Shown here: one piece after another, positions 28,270 through 36,005 of the stretch
Numbering within the stretch: the stretch's first letter is position 1
Layout of the letters: the number at the start of each line of letters is the position of its first letter
DNA from: Paractinoplanes maris
GTDB taxonomy: Bacteria > Actinomycetota > Actinomycetes > Mycobacteriales > Micromonosporaceae
Assembly (NCBI RefSeq): GCF_023544465.1
Contig: NZ_JALPVL010000002.1
Coordinates: forward strand, 1-64,000
Direction of reading: 5' to 3'
Length of the DNA: 64,000 nt
The notes under the pieces: generated by a model
Database searches by the model: none
Seen by the model: only the letters and a program-made list of their open reading frames with translations
What the model was told of the DNA's origin: nothing
Translations under genes and position numbers: made by a program

Positions 28270-29244
28270 ATGCAGTCGGAGGCGGAGCACGAACAAGATC
28301 AGCAGAACGGTCACCACGAGGACCTCACCACGAGCCCTTACGACGGACCGGTCACGGAGTTGGGTGGTTATCGGGTCGCCGACGATGACGACGACGACCC
28401 GGTGCTGCTCAACGCCGACGGCACTCCGGTCGACACCTGGCGCGAGGATTACCCGTACGACGAGCGGATGCCCCGCGTCGAATACGACCACGACAAGCGC
28501 TTGCTCCAGATCGAGCTGCTCAAGCTGCAGAACTGGTGCAAGAGCACCGGCGAGCGCCTGGTGATCCTCTTCGAGGGCCGCGACGCCGCCGGCAAGGGCG
28601 GCACGATCAAGCGGTTCATGGAGCACCTGAACCCGCGGGGCGCGTCGGTGGTGGCTCTCGAGAAGCCGAACGAGCGCGAGAGCACCCAGTGGTATTACCA
28701 GCGCTACATCAAGCACCTGCCCTCGGCCGGCGAGATCATGATGTTCGACCGGTCCTGGTACAACCGGGCCGGCGTCGAGCGGGTGATGGGCTTCTGCACC
28801 CGGGCCGAGTACCTCGAGTTCATGCGCCAGACGCCGGAGCTGGAGCGGATGCTCGTGCGCTCCGGCATCCACCTGATCAAGTTCTGGTTCTCGGTGACCC
28901 AGGGCGAGCAGCGCACCCGCTTCGCCATCCGGCAGGTCGACCCCGTACGGCAGTGGAAGCTCTCCCCCAACGACCTTGCGTCGCTCGACAAGTGGGAGGA
29001 CTACACCGAGGCCAAGGAGGCGATGTTCTTCTACACCGACACCGCCGACGCGCCGTGGACCGTGGTGAAGAGCAACGACAAGAAGCGCGCCCGCCTCGAG
29101 GCGATGCGGCACGTGCTCGCCCGCTTCGACTACGAGAACAAGGACTTCCAGATCGTCGGACGGCCCGACCCGCTGATCGTCGGACCGGCCTCACTGGCGG
29201 TCGAGGGCACCGAGATGTCCCCCCGCGTATTCCCGCGTCTGTAG
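28270..29244 (+). CDS. ppk2: Polyphosphate kinase 2
   Basis: A 324-residue single-domain PPK2, transferring phosphate between polyphosphate and nucleoside diphosphates. The Walker A motif EGRDAAGKGG covers residues 102-111. FDRSWYNRAGVERVMGF, with its catalytic Asp/Arg, and the lid FSVTQGEQRTRFAIRQ follow. An acidic 60-residue N-terminal extension (DDDDDD) precedes the core. It lies just after the CYTH-CHAD gene, and a Ppx/GppA gene is elsewhere in the window. Confidence 0.95.
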   Translation: MQSEAEHEQDQQNGHHEDLTTSPYDGPVTELGGYRVADDDDDDPVLLNADGTPVDTWREDYPYDERMPRVEYDHDKRLLQIELLKLQNWCKSTGERLVILFEGRDAAGKGGTIKRFMEHLNPRGASVVALEKPNERESTQWYYQRYIKHLPSAGEIMMFDRSWYNRAGVERVMGFCTRAEYLEFMRQTPELERMLVRSGIHLIKFWFSVTQGEQRTRFAIRQVDPVRQWKLSPNDLASLDKWEDYTEAKEAMFFYTDTADAPWTVVKSNDKKRARLEAMRHVLARFDYENKDFQIVGRPDPLIVGPASLAVEGTEMSPRVFPRL

Positions 29245-29258
29245 TGATTCAAAAAGTG

Positions 29259-29288
29259 TTGGCGAGCACCGCCTCCGGTGGTTAACGT
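29259..29288 (+). promoter_or_regulatory. Promoter of a small transcription unit
   Basis: TTGGCG (29259-29264) and TAACGT (29283-29288) are separated by 18 bases, a good housekeeping-type spacing. The predicted start point is near 29295, just before a strong ribosome-site-like AAGGGAGGTGG. Confidence 0.55.
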
Positions 29289-29319
29289 GGCCGTACACGT
29301 GAAGGGAGGTGGTCCGAAG

Positions 29320-29358
29320 TTGTATAGCAACGGGACTCGTGAGGTGGCTGTCCGCTAG
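29320..29358 (+). CDS. Possible 12-residue peptide
   Basis: TTG at 29320 lies nine bases after AGGGAGGT, a near-perfect ribosome site, and the frame closes at TAG 29356-29358 (predicted MYSNGTREVAVR). Evidence is the ribosome site and the promoter context only. A translation-controlled leader function is as likely as a functional peptide. Confidence 0.35.
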   Translation: MYSNGTREVAVR

Positions 29359-29434
29359 CCGCTGTCCTCGACAGCTTCGTAGCAATACGTCGAGACCGTG
29401 TGGCAGCGGTGCGGCGAATACCAGATAGCCACCC

Positions 29435-29503
29435 GACCCCTGGGGATCCGGCCTAGTCCGACCGGACCGTGCATACGTGTGCGGAAGTCCCCAGGGGTCG
29501 CTT
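29435..29503 (+). terminator. Long-stem terminator-like hairpin before rnz
   Basis: GACCCCTGGGGA (29435-29446) and TCCCCAGGGGTC (29488-29499) form a perfect 12-bp stem around a 41-nt loop that can fold further (GCATACGTGTGC region); GCTTCATTT follows. It could end the small transcription unit or attenuate read-through into rnz. Confidence 0.6.
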
Positions 29504-29524
29504 CATTTCCAGGGGGATCCGAGG

Positions 29525-30439
29525 GTGCGCGAGCTGGTCGTTCTGGGCACGGCGAGCCAGGTGCCGACCCGGCATCGCAACCACAACGGATATCTCCTGC
29601 GCTGGGACGACGAGGTGATCCTCTTCGACCCGGGCGAGGGCACCCAGCGCCAGATGCTGATGGCGGGCCTCGCGGTCACCCCGATCCGGCGCATCTGCAT
29701 CACCCACTTCCACGGCGATCACAGCCTCGGCCTGCCCGGCATCCTGCAGCGCATCTCGCTCGACAAGGTGCCGCACCCGGTCACGGTCCACTACCCGGCG
29801 GCCGGCCAGGAGTTCTACGACCGCCTGCGGCACGCCACCAGCTACTGGGACAACGCCGACATCGTTGCTTCGCCGATCGAGGGCGCGAGCTTCTCGGCGC
29901 CGACCTCCGCGGGGCGCCTGACGGCGCTGCCACTGCGGCATTCACTTCCCACGTACGGGTATCGCCTGGACGAACCGGACGGGCGCCGGATGGTCCCCTC
30001 GCTGCTGGCCGAGCACTGCATCACCGGGCCCGCGGTCGGCGAGTTGCAGCGGACCGGGCGGGTGGGCGACGTGACCCTCGATCAGGTCAGCGCCGACCGG
30101 CCGGGGCAGAGTTTCGCCTTCATCATGGACACCGGCCTCTGCGACAACGTGTACGCGCTCGCCGCCGGCGTGGACCTGCTGGTCATCGAGTCGACGTTCC
30201 TGACCGAGGACGCCGAGATGGCCGCCATGGTGGGGCATCTGACGGCGGCCCAGGCCGGTGCGGTGGCGCGCGACGCGGGCGTACGGAAACTGGTTCTGAC
30301 CCATTTCTCGCAGCGCTACTCCGACGCGTCCCGGTTCCTCGACGAGGCGCGGCAGTCCTTCGCGGGCGAGATCGTGGTGGCCGAGGACCTGGGACGGGTG
30401 CCGTTGCCCCCGCGGCGGGCGGCTACCGTCGCGGGATGA
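29525..30439 (+). CDS. rnz: Ribonuclease Z
   Basis: A 304-residue metallo-beta-lactamase-fold endoribonuclease that matures tRNA 3' ends. Zinc ligands include H61-F-H63-G-D65-H66 in [14 protein letters not shown], the late Asp in FIMDTG and the terminal [20 protein letters not shown] at the N-terminus is the usual RNase Z/ElaC beginning. The GTG start at 29525 has AGGGGGA upstream. Its stop overlaps the following GNAT gene (ATGA). Confidence 0.92.
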   Translation: MRELVVLGTASQVPTRHRNHNGYLLRWDDEVILFDPGEGTQRQMLMAGLAVTPIRRICITHFHGDHSLGLPGILQRISLDKVPHPVTVHYPAAGQEFYDRLRHATSYWDNADIVASPIEGASFSAPTSAGRLTALPLRHSLPTYGYRLDEPDGRRMVPSLLAEHCITGPAVGELQRTGRVGDVTLDQVSADRPGQSFAFIMDTGLCDNVYALAAGVDLLVIESTFLTEDAEMAAMVGHLTAAQAGAVARDAGVRKLVLTHFSQRYSDASRFLDEARQSFAGEIVVAEDLGRVPLPPRRAATVAG

Positions 30440-30942
30440 GCGTTTCCCTGCGTACGGCCGAGGATCTTGACCTGATGGCCGTCGGATCGGTGCATCAGCG
30501 CTCCCGGGTGGCCGCCTATGCCGGCATCCTGTCTCCGGCCACGCTCGAGCTGCGGACGGCCGCGGCCTTCGGCGAGTGGTGGACCGAGCGGTATCGCTGG
30601 GAGCGCGACACCCACGTCCTGACCGTCGCCGACCGGGACGGCGAGGTTGTCGGCTTCACCTACGTCGGCCCGTCGGAGACGCCGGACGCGGCCGAGCTGT
30701 ACGCCATCCACGTCGCGCCCGAGCTCGTCGGGGCCGGCGTGGGGCGACTGCTGATGGTGGACGCGCTGGCGAAGCTGGCCAAGGTCGGCGGCTCGCGGGC
30801 GGTCCTGTGGGTGCTGGCGGCGAACGAGCGGGCGCGCGAGTTCTACGAGGCCGGGGGCTGGCTGCCGGACGGTGAGACCCGCACGGAGCCGGTCAACGGC
30901 GAGCCGGTCGATCAACTCCGGTACAGCGTCGACCTCGGTTAG
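30436..30942 (+). CDS. GNAT family N-acetyltransferase
   Basis: A 168-residue acetyltransferase. The acetyl-CoA pyrophosphate loop is [10 protein letters not shown] (R/Q-x-x-G-x-G/A type), preceded by [10 protein letters not shown] and followed by [20 protein letters not shown], the standard C-terminal half of the fold. The substrate is unknown. The ATG at 30436 overlaps the rnz stop codon, indicating coupling. A strong hairpin follows. Confidence 0.88.
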   Translation: MSVSLRTAEDLDLMAVGSVHQRSRVAAYAGILSPATLELRTAAAFGEWWTERYRWERDTHVLTVADRDGEVVGFTYVGPSETPDAAELYAIHVAPELVGAGVGRLLMVDALAKLAKVGGSRAVLWVLAANERAREFYEAGGWLPDGETRTEPVNGEPVDQLRYSVDLG

Positions 30943-30945
30943 CTG

Positions 30946-31001
30946 GGCGGGAGCGCGAGACCGTGATGGAACGGGGGAACCTGTGGTCTCGCACTCCCGC
31001 C
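30946..31001 (+). terminator. Strong hairpin after rnz-GNAT
   Basis: Bases 30946-30962 and 30985-31001 form a 17-bp stem with one C-A mismatch around a 22-nt loop, beginning four bases after the GNAT stop codon. There is no T tract, so it is a hairpin-only terminator candidate. Confidence 0.65.
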
Positions 31002-31233
31002 AACCGTCCCGCCCGAACCGGGGGCGCGTCTGGCCGGAGACGCTGGACCAGCGGAGGCGTGCCGGTCCTGGTTCGGTTCCAGGGCGGGTCCTGCAGGCGG
31101 GAGGTCGCGGCGCTGGCGGGGCGCTGCGGACTCACCGCCGAGCGACGTCGTCCGGGCTGGGTAGCCGTGGCCTGCCGGGGGAGGTCAAGCGGACGGTCGA
31201 CGTCGATGGCTTCGGGGCGTTTGTTGTGGCGGT
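31002..31233. other. Intergenic stretch without recognisable content
   Basis: Open frames cross this region on the plus strand but none has a ribosome site or recognisable product. Apart from the upstream hairpin nothing is seen. Confidence 0.5.
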
Positions 31234-31524
31234 TCAGTTGAAGTAGCCGCGGTTGGGTGTGGGGTGCCGGCGGTCGTCGGGACCGCGCATGGCCCGGATG
31301 CTGTTCAAGTCATGCCGTACGGTCCAGGCCTCCCGCCACGGCCGACGGGACGCGATGTCGGCTCGCTGGGCCAGCCGCCTCGGTGCGCACGGCCATCGCC
31401 ATCCACACCAGACGCAGTTGCCGTCGTCTGCCGGTTCGGCGTGCCGTCCGAGCATCTGCTGGGCGTCCTGCCAGAGCAGGCGGTCCACAATGTCAGTCGG
31501 CATCGTCTGGTCGGCGGTGACCAT
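31234..31524 (-). CDS. Small Cys-rich protein, possible zinc-binding
   Basis: A 96-residue protein with the motif CVWCGWRWPC (Cys-x2-Cys-x5-Cys) after an acidic Asp/Gly segment and a nearby HAEPADDG, suggesting a small metal-binding knuckle. It starts at ATG 31524 after GGGCAGGGGA. Actinobacteria, especially Micromonosporaceae, have similar short WCGW-type proteins as far as I recall, but no function is known. It is divergent from the HtrA-like gene. Confidence 0.65.
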   Translation of the reverse strand: MVTADQTMPTDIVDRLLWQDAQQMLGRHAEPADDGNCVWCGWRWPCAPRRLAQRADIASRRPWREAWTVRHDLNSIRAMRGPDDRRHPTPNRGYFN

Positions 31525-31717
31525 TCCCCTGCCCTTTCGTCGGCGATCCGGGTGGCGGTCGGGTCGTCATACGTCCGTCACGACTCATACAACAGCCGTA
31601 CGCCATCCACCGGTCGGACTTTCTGTGCGATTGTCGCGACCGAGCGTGACGGCCCCTGTTCGCCGTGGGCGGACGCCGCCCGGGCATCGATGCTGCTCAC
31701 CCGGCGTTGAAGCGTCC

Positions 31718-32662
31718 ATGGATACCGAACACACGGGTGTCGAATCACAGGCGCTCGATGCCTACAGCCGTGTGGTGACCGGCGTCGCCACCAGCCTGCT
31801 GCCGTCGGTCGCGGCCCTGACCGTACGCACGTCGCGCGGCCAGGGTGCCGGCTCGGCGGTCACCTTCACCGACGACGGATTCCTGCTCACCAATGCTCAC
31901 GTGGTCGCCGGCGCGACCGGCGGAACGGCCGATTTCGCCGACGGCACCGAAACCCGCTTCGACGTGGTCGGCGCCGATCCCCTCTCCGATCTGGCCGTGG
32001 TCCGCGTGCTCAACCCGGGGGCGCCCGCCGCCCCGCTCGGCAACGCCGACGACCTCAAGATCGGCCAGCTGGTCGTGGCCGTGGGCAACCCGATGGGCCT
32101 GGCCGGATCGGTCACGGCCGGCGTCGTGTCCGGCCTCGGTCGCTCACTTCCGGCCCGCGACGGCCGGCGCGTACGCATCATCGACAACGTCATCCAGACC
32201 GACGCCGCTCTGAACCCAGGCAACTCCGGCGGCGCCCTGGCCGACTCCACCGGCACGGTGGTGGGGATCAACACGGCGGTGGCCGGATACGGCCTCGGCC
32301 TGGCCGTGCCGATCAACGTCACCACCCGCTCGATCATCGGCGACCTGGTCGCCAACGGCCGCGTCCGGCGGGCCTGGCTGGGAGTGGCCGGGGTGCCCGC
32401 GCCGCTGCCGCCCGCGCTGGCCGAGCGCCTGGGCCAGAAGCTGGGGCTGCGCGTGGTCGAGGTGGTCCCGGGGAGCCCGGCCGGAAACGCCGGCATCTAT
32501 CTGGGCGACATCATCATCTCGGCCGGCGGGCAGCCGGCGACCACCGTCCAGGCGTTGCAGCGCCTGATGCTGGGCCCGGCCATCGGCGCCGACCTGCCGA
32601 TGACCCTGCTCCGCAAGAACGCGCTGGTCGACGTCGTCACCATCCCGGCCGAGATGAACTGA
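31718..32662 (+). CDS. HtrA/DegP-like serine protease with PDZ domain
   Basis: A 314-residue trypsin-like protease. The triad is H61 (TNAHVVAG), D91 (LSDLAVVR) and S170 (NPGNSGGAL). A single PDZ domain occupies about residues 215-305 (GSPAGNAGIYLGDIIISAGGQP). No signal peptide or membrane helix is visible, unlike most HtrA proteins, so it is cytoplasmic or the start is misplaced. The ATG at 31718 has only a weak ribosome site, but upstream in-frame sequence is not HtrA-like. Role: degradation of misfolded proteins. Confidence 0.9.
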   Translation: MDTEHTGVESQALDAYSRVVTGVATSLLPSVAALTVRTSRGQGAGSAVTFTDDGFLLTNAHVVAGATGGTADFADGTETRFDVVGADPLSDLAVVRVLNPGAPAAPLGNADDLKIGQLVVAVGNPMGLAGSVTAGVVSGLGRSLPARDGRRVRIIDNVIQTDAALNPGNSGGALADSTGTVVGINTAVAGYGLGLAVPINVTTRSIIGDLVANGRVRRAWLGVAGVPAPLPPALAERLGQKLGLRVVEVVPGSPAGNAGIYLGDIIISAGGQPATTVQALQRLMLGPAIGADLPMTLLRKNALVDVVTIPAEMN

Positions 32663-32732
32663 CCTCCCTCCGCCGCCCGGCCCCCTCCCCTGGCCGAGCG
32701 GCACCGGGCCGGCTCGCCCAGCCGGCCTGACA

Positions 32733-32783
32733 GCGCCCGGGTGCACCGAGCCGGCCCCTCCCCGCCGGCCAGCACCCGGGCGC
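32733..32783 (+). terminator. Nested hairpin terminator after HtrA-like gene
   Basis: GCGCCCGGGTGC (32733-32744) and GCACCCGGGCGC (32772-32783) form a perfect 12-bp outer stem enclosing a second GCCGGC/GCCGGC stem (32750-32755 and 32764-32769). TTCACG follows. It lies 70 bases downstream of the protease stop codon. Confidence 0.65.
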
Positions 32784-32828
32784 TTCACGCGCCCCACCGG
32801 CTCGCGCAGCGGTGCGATACTTCCGCGC

Positions 32829-33122
32829 ATGACCCGACCCGGTCTCCTGCTGGCCGCCATCGTGGACATGGCGCCAGGCCTCGCCGCCGAAGGCAGGCGC
32901 TACGAGGACGCCGTGCTGGCCCTCCTCCCCCGCCACGGCGGGACCCTGGAGTCGCGCCGGCGCAGCCTTGACGCCACGTCGGAGGTCCACCTGATCCGCT
33001 TCGACTCCCGGTCCGGCTACGACGCCTTCATGGTCGACCCCGACCGTCTGGCCCTGCGCGACCAGGCCGGCGCAGCCGCTCCCACCACCCGTGTCATCGA
33101 GCTCTCCAACGAATCGATCTGA
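32829..33122 (+). CDS. Small alpha/beta-barrel-like protein
   Basis: A 97-residue protein with the outline of a dimeric alpha-beta barrel (DUF1330/EthD-like): LLAAIVDMAPG, a helix RRYEDAVLALLPRHGGTLESR, VHLIRFDSRSGYDAFMVDPDR, and a terminal VIELSNE strand. Family membership is only a fold guess and no active residue stands out. It is a single gene between the protease terminator and the TPM gene. Confidence 0.6.
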   Translation: MTRPGLLLAAIVDMAPGLAAEGRRYEDAVLALLPRHGGTLESRRRSLDATSEVHLIRFDSRSGYDAFMVDPDRLALRDQAGAAAPTTRVIELSNESI

Positions 33123-33165
33123 CCACCGAAGCCATCATGACGGACCGAGCCGGCCCGGAACGCGG

Positions 33166-33214
33166 TTGTCCACAGGCCCGCACGGCGACGGGTCCAGGGG
33201 CTCGGTTGTCCACA
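33166..33214 (+). promoter_or_regulatory. Two TTGTCCACA DnaA-box-like motifs
   Basis: TTGTCCACA occurs at 33166-33174 and 33206-33214, in the same orientation, 40 bp apart, in the promoter region of the TPM gene. This 9-mer is the streptomycete DnaA-box consensus as I remember it. Binding is not shown. Confidence 0.45.
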
Positions 33215-33252
33215 GGGCTGGGATCAACGCGGACGCGAACGCCCCGGGGGCC

Positions 33253-33258
33253 TAAGTT
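33253..33258 (+). promoter_or_regulatory. -10 box of a leaderless start
   Basis: TAAGTT (TANNNT) lies six bases before the GTG at 33265, matching actinobacterial leaderless mRNA geometry. Confidence 0.5.
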
Positions 33259-33264
33259 GGGCTG

Positions 33265-35418
33265 GTGATGCCGAAGCTGAGCCGAATCGTCCTCTCGCTG
33301 GTGGCCGCCCTGGGCGCGGTCGCGCTGATGGCGGGCCCCGCGGTGGCCCAGGCCCCCGAGCGGCTGGCCACGCAGGTGACCGATCCGACCGGTGCTCTCG
33401 ACGACCGGGCCGGGGTCGACGCCGCGCTGGCCGATCTCCAGCGCGAGACGGGCATCCAGCTGTTCGTGGTGATGGTCGACTCGTTCGACGGCACGCCCGC
33501 CCAGGAGTGGACCGACGAGACGGCGCGGCTCAGCGACCTCGGCAACCGTGACGCGCTGCTCGCCGTGGCGGTCACCGACCGCGCCTATGCCTACTCGTTC
33601 CCCGAGGATTCGCGGATCAGCGACCGCGAGCTGTCCGACGTCGCGCAGAACGACATCGAGCCGGCACTGAGCCGCAGCGACTGGTCGGGCGCGGTGATCG
33701 CGGGGGCGCGGGGCTACGCCGACGCGGCCGGCGGCAGTGCCAGCAGCTTCGGCTGGGTGTTCCTGGTGCTGGGCATCATCGTCGTGGTCGTGCTCGCCTG
33801 GACGTGGCTGCGCAAGCGGCGCTCGGCCGCCCGCACCGCTCCCGCCGGCCCGGGCGCGGCACCGGCCGCACCCGCCGGCCCCACCACCGAGGAGCTGACC
33901 GCCCAGGCCAACGCCCTGCTCATCGAGCTCGACGACGACCTGCGGGCCGGCGAGCGCGAGCTGGAGCTGGCCGCCGCGCAGTACGGCGCCGAGGCCACAG
34001 CACCGTTCCGGGACGCGCTCGAGTCCGCCCGCAAAGACGTGGCCGAGGCATTCCGCCTGCGCATGACGCTCGACGAGGTGCCCGCGCCCGACGCCACGGC
34101 GCGCCGCGACACGCTGACCCAGATCGTCGCGCTCTGCCAGGCCGCCGACAACCGCTTGGACGCCGAGTCGGAGGCCTTCGACCGGCTGCGCGACCTGGAG
34201 GGCCGGGCCGCCGAGGCCGCCACCGAGATCGACCAGCGCCGCGCCGCGATCGAGGCCACCCTGCCCACCACCGAGGCCACCGTGCGGCAGCTGTCGTCCC
34301 ACTACTCCGGCAGCGCCGTCACCGCGATCACCACCAACGTCGAGCAGGCCCGCGAGCGCCTCGCATTCGCAACGACAGCCCTGACCCGCGCCCGCCATTC
34401 CCTCACCGCCACCGGCGCCGCCCCCCACTCGGGCGCCGCCGCCAGCCCAAGCACCGCCGCCAGCCCAAGCACCGCCTCCAGCTCGAGCGCTGCTTCCGGC
34501 CCGGCTGCCGTGTCGGGTGGTGCCTCCCCGCACACCGGCTCAGGAGCCGGAGTCCCGGGCGGCGAGCGGGCGGAGGCCGCGCTCGCCGTGCGAGCGGCCG
34601 AGCAGGCCGTCGACCAGGCCGACCAGTTGGTCACGGCCGTGAGCCGAGCCGCCGTCGACCTGCCCGCCGCACGGTCCGCCGCCGACGCGCTGATCAACGA
34701 GATCAGCGGCGAGATCGCGGCCGGGCGGGCCGCGCTCACCGGCAACGCCGTCGCCCCGGCCGGACTGACGGCAGCCATCGCGGGTGGTGAGCAAGCGCTG
34801 GCCGAGGTACGCACGGCGTTCTCGGCGGAGCCGTCCGACCCGGTGGCCGCCGTCGCCACGCTGCAGGCGGCCGACGCCGCTCTGGATGCCGCTCTCGCCG
34901 AGGCCCGCGACGTCGCCGAACGGCTGGCTCACGACCGCAGCCTGCTGGCCCAGGAGCTGCCGGTGGCCAGGGCCGAGGTGGCCGCGACAAACGACTTCAT
35001 CACCACGCGCCGCGGCGCCATCCGCTCCGAGGCCCGGGCCACGCTGTCCGAGGCGATCCGGCATCTGTCCATCGCCGAGAGCGTCGCCGGCACCGACCCG
35101 GCCACCGCTCTGGCCGAGGCCCGCCAGGCCCGCCAGCTGGCCGCCGACGCGGGCCGCTCGGCCGACCTCGACGTGCAGCGCTGGGGCGGGGGCTCGGGCT
35201 GGGGCGGAGGCCCCGGAGCCGGTTGGGGCGGGGGCCGGCAGGGCGGCTTTGATACGGGCGCCTTCGCTGGGGCTGTGCTCGGCGGCATCCTGTCCGGCGG
35301 CGGTGGGCGCTCGGGCGGCGGCTGGCACGGCGGCGGCTTCGGTGGCAGCGGCTCCCGGGGGCGGCGCACCGGCGGCGGCGGCGGAGGTGGCCGTAGAGGT
35401 GGCGGCGGCCGCTTCTGA
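33265..35418 (+). CDS. Secreted TPM-domain protein with coiled coil and Gly-rich tail
   Basis: A 717-residue protein. A signal peptide (residues 1-28, ending AVAQA) leads to a TPM domain (residues 35-150, DPTGALDDRAGVDAAL to DIEPALSRSDW), a transmembrane helix near residues 155-178, then a long Ala/Glu-rich coiled coil interrupted around 385-425 by an Ala/Ser/Pro low-complexity stretch with an 18-bp DNA repeat. The end is Gly/Trp/Arg-rich (GGGWHGGGFGG). TPM domains are linked to membrane protein repair and phosphatase-like activity. The overall layout resembles large actinobacterial TPM proteins. Confidence 0.85.
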   Translation: MMPKLSRIVLSLVAALGAVALMAGPAVAQAPERLATQVTDPTGALDDRAGVDAALADLQRETGIQLFVVMVDSFDGTPAQEWTDETARLSDLGNRDALLAVAVTDRAYAYSFPEDSRISDRELSDVAQNDIEPALSRSDWSGAVIAGARGYADAAGGSASSFGWVFLVLGIIVVVVLAWTWLRKRRSAARTAPAGPGAAPAAPAGPTTEELTAQANALLIELDDDLRAGERELELAAAQYGAEATAPFRDALESARKDVAEAFRLRMTLDEVPAPDATARRDTLTQIVALCQAADNRLDAESEAFDRLRDLEGRAAEAATEIDQRRAAIEATLPTTEATVRQLSSHYSGSAVTAITTNVEQARERLAFATTALTRARHSLTATGAAPHSGAAASPSTAASPSTASSSSAASGPAAVSGGASPHTGSGAGVPGGERAEAALAVRAAEQAVDQADQLVTAVSRAAVDLPAARSAADALINEISGEIAAGRAALTGNAVAPAGLTAAIAGGEQALAEVRTAFSAEPSDPVAAVATLQAADAALDAALAEARDVAERLAHDRSLLAQELPVARAEVAATNDFITTRRGAIRSEARATLSEAIRHLSIAESVAGTDPATALAEARQARQLAADAGRSADLDVQRWGGGSGWGGGPGAGWGGGRQGGFDTGAFAGAVLGGILSGGGGRSGGGWHGGGFGGSGSRGRRTGGGGGGGRRGGGGRF

Positions 35419-35442
35419 GTGGGGGGGTTAAGAGTCAAGACC

Positions 35443-35499
35443 CTGGGGCTCCGCCCCAGACCCCGACCGCTCCGGGGGAAGGCAACCCGGGGCTTTCTT
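35443..35499 (+). terminator. Terminator after the TPM gene
   Basis: Two hairpins: CTGGGGC-TCC-GCCCCAG (35443-35459), and GCTCCGGG with CCCGGGGC (35469-35476 and 35486-35493, one mismatch) followed by TTTCTTG. The second has the form of a rho-independent terminator. Confidence 0.7.
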
Positions 35500-35508
35500 G
35501 CGGTGGGG

Positions 35509-35640
35509 GCTTGGTTGATCTCCCGGTGGCGGCAGCCGAGAGCGAATCGCAACGAAGGGGCAGAGGCAAACACACCCCGTTTGCCTCTGCCCCTTCGTCA
35601 CGATGAGCTGTGGCTGCCGCCACCGGGAGATCAACCAAGC
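35509..35640. repeat. 132-nt near-perfect palindrome
   Basis: Outer arms 35509-35537 and 35612-35640 are perfect 29-bp inverted repeats. Inner arms 35552-35571 and 35579-35598 are perfect 20-bp inverted repeats around a 7-nt loop. The two stems are separated by 13-14 weakly complementary bases on each side. Intergenic, with no ribosome site. It could be a non-autonomous mobile palindrome, a giant bidirectional terminator, or an RNA hairpin. Confidence 0.85.
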
Positions 35641-35885
35641 TGAGGATGGGACTGGGCGGGCGTACCCGCGGTTGCCCAGGTGACCCGCGACGTATGCCGA
35701 AGGCGGACGCGACCGGCGTTGTTAAGTTCCCGCAACCCAGCGCCTACGCCGGCCTGCCCGACTGGATCTCCTGGCTTCGTCCACAGCGCGGAAGCCCGAC
35801 CGCCCGCCCGTCAGGGGACCGCCACCTCGACTTCGCCCGCAGCCGCGAGTGACCCCACGCCTCAGCGTGACGTGACCCCACGCGA
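35641..35885. other. Intergenic stretch with a short direct repeat
   Basis: No gene is supported. GTGACCCCACGC occurs twice (35849-35860 and 35872-35883), and a related GTGACCACGC lies inside the adjacent 24-bp palindrome arm. Nothing else is recognised. Confidence 0.5.
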
Positions 35886-35958
35886 GGTCGGGGCCGAGGG
35901 TGACCACGCTGGGCATAAAACGCTCCACAGCCCTGCGTGGTCACCCTCGGCCCCGACC
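35886..35958. repeat. 24-bp perfect inverted repeat between convergent genes
   Basis: Arms 35886-35909 and 35935-35958 are exact inverted repeats, extended after one T-T mismatch by GGGC/GCCC. The loop is A-rich (ATAAAACG). It lies between the convergent TPM and cbs genes and could act as a bidirectional terminator for cbs, whose stop codon is 48 bases away. Confidence 0.8.
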
Positions 35959-36005
35959 GTCCAAGCGTAAGAAAGCCCAACCGACAATCCGTGAGCAAGA
36001 GCCGC

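Larger units (their letters stand above)
29295..29503 (+). ncRNA. Candidate structured small RNA with a micro-ORF
   Basis: This roughly 209-nt stretch between ppk2 and rnz has its own promoter and a terminator-like 12-bp inverted repeat. Near its 5' end AGGGAGGT (29303-29310) precedes a TTG at 29320 opening a 12-codon frame (MYSNGTREVAVR, stop 29356-29358); a longer frame from GTG 29299 would give 19 residues. After the stop, CCGCTG/CAGCGG (29359-29364 and 29404-29409) encloses CTCGAC/GTCGAG (29367-29372 and 29389-29394). It could be a small RNA, a peptide gene or an attenuating leader of rnz. Not recognised as a known family. Confidence 0.5.

Noticed and set aside
30963..31241. Open frame on the plus strand after the GNAT gene
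   Set aside because: No ribosome site, no family resemblance, and it starts inside the terminator hairpin.
35610..35852. Plus-strand frame ending in a GDRHLDFARSRE-like tail
   Set aside because: It begins in the arm of the 132-nt palindrome and has no ribosome site; possibly a remnant but unsupported as a gene.
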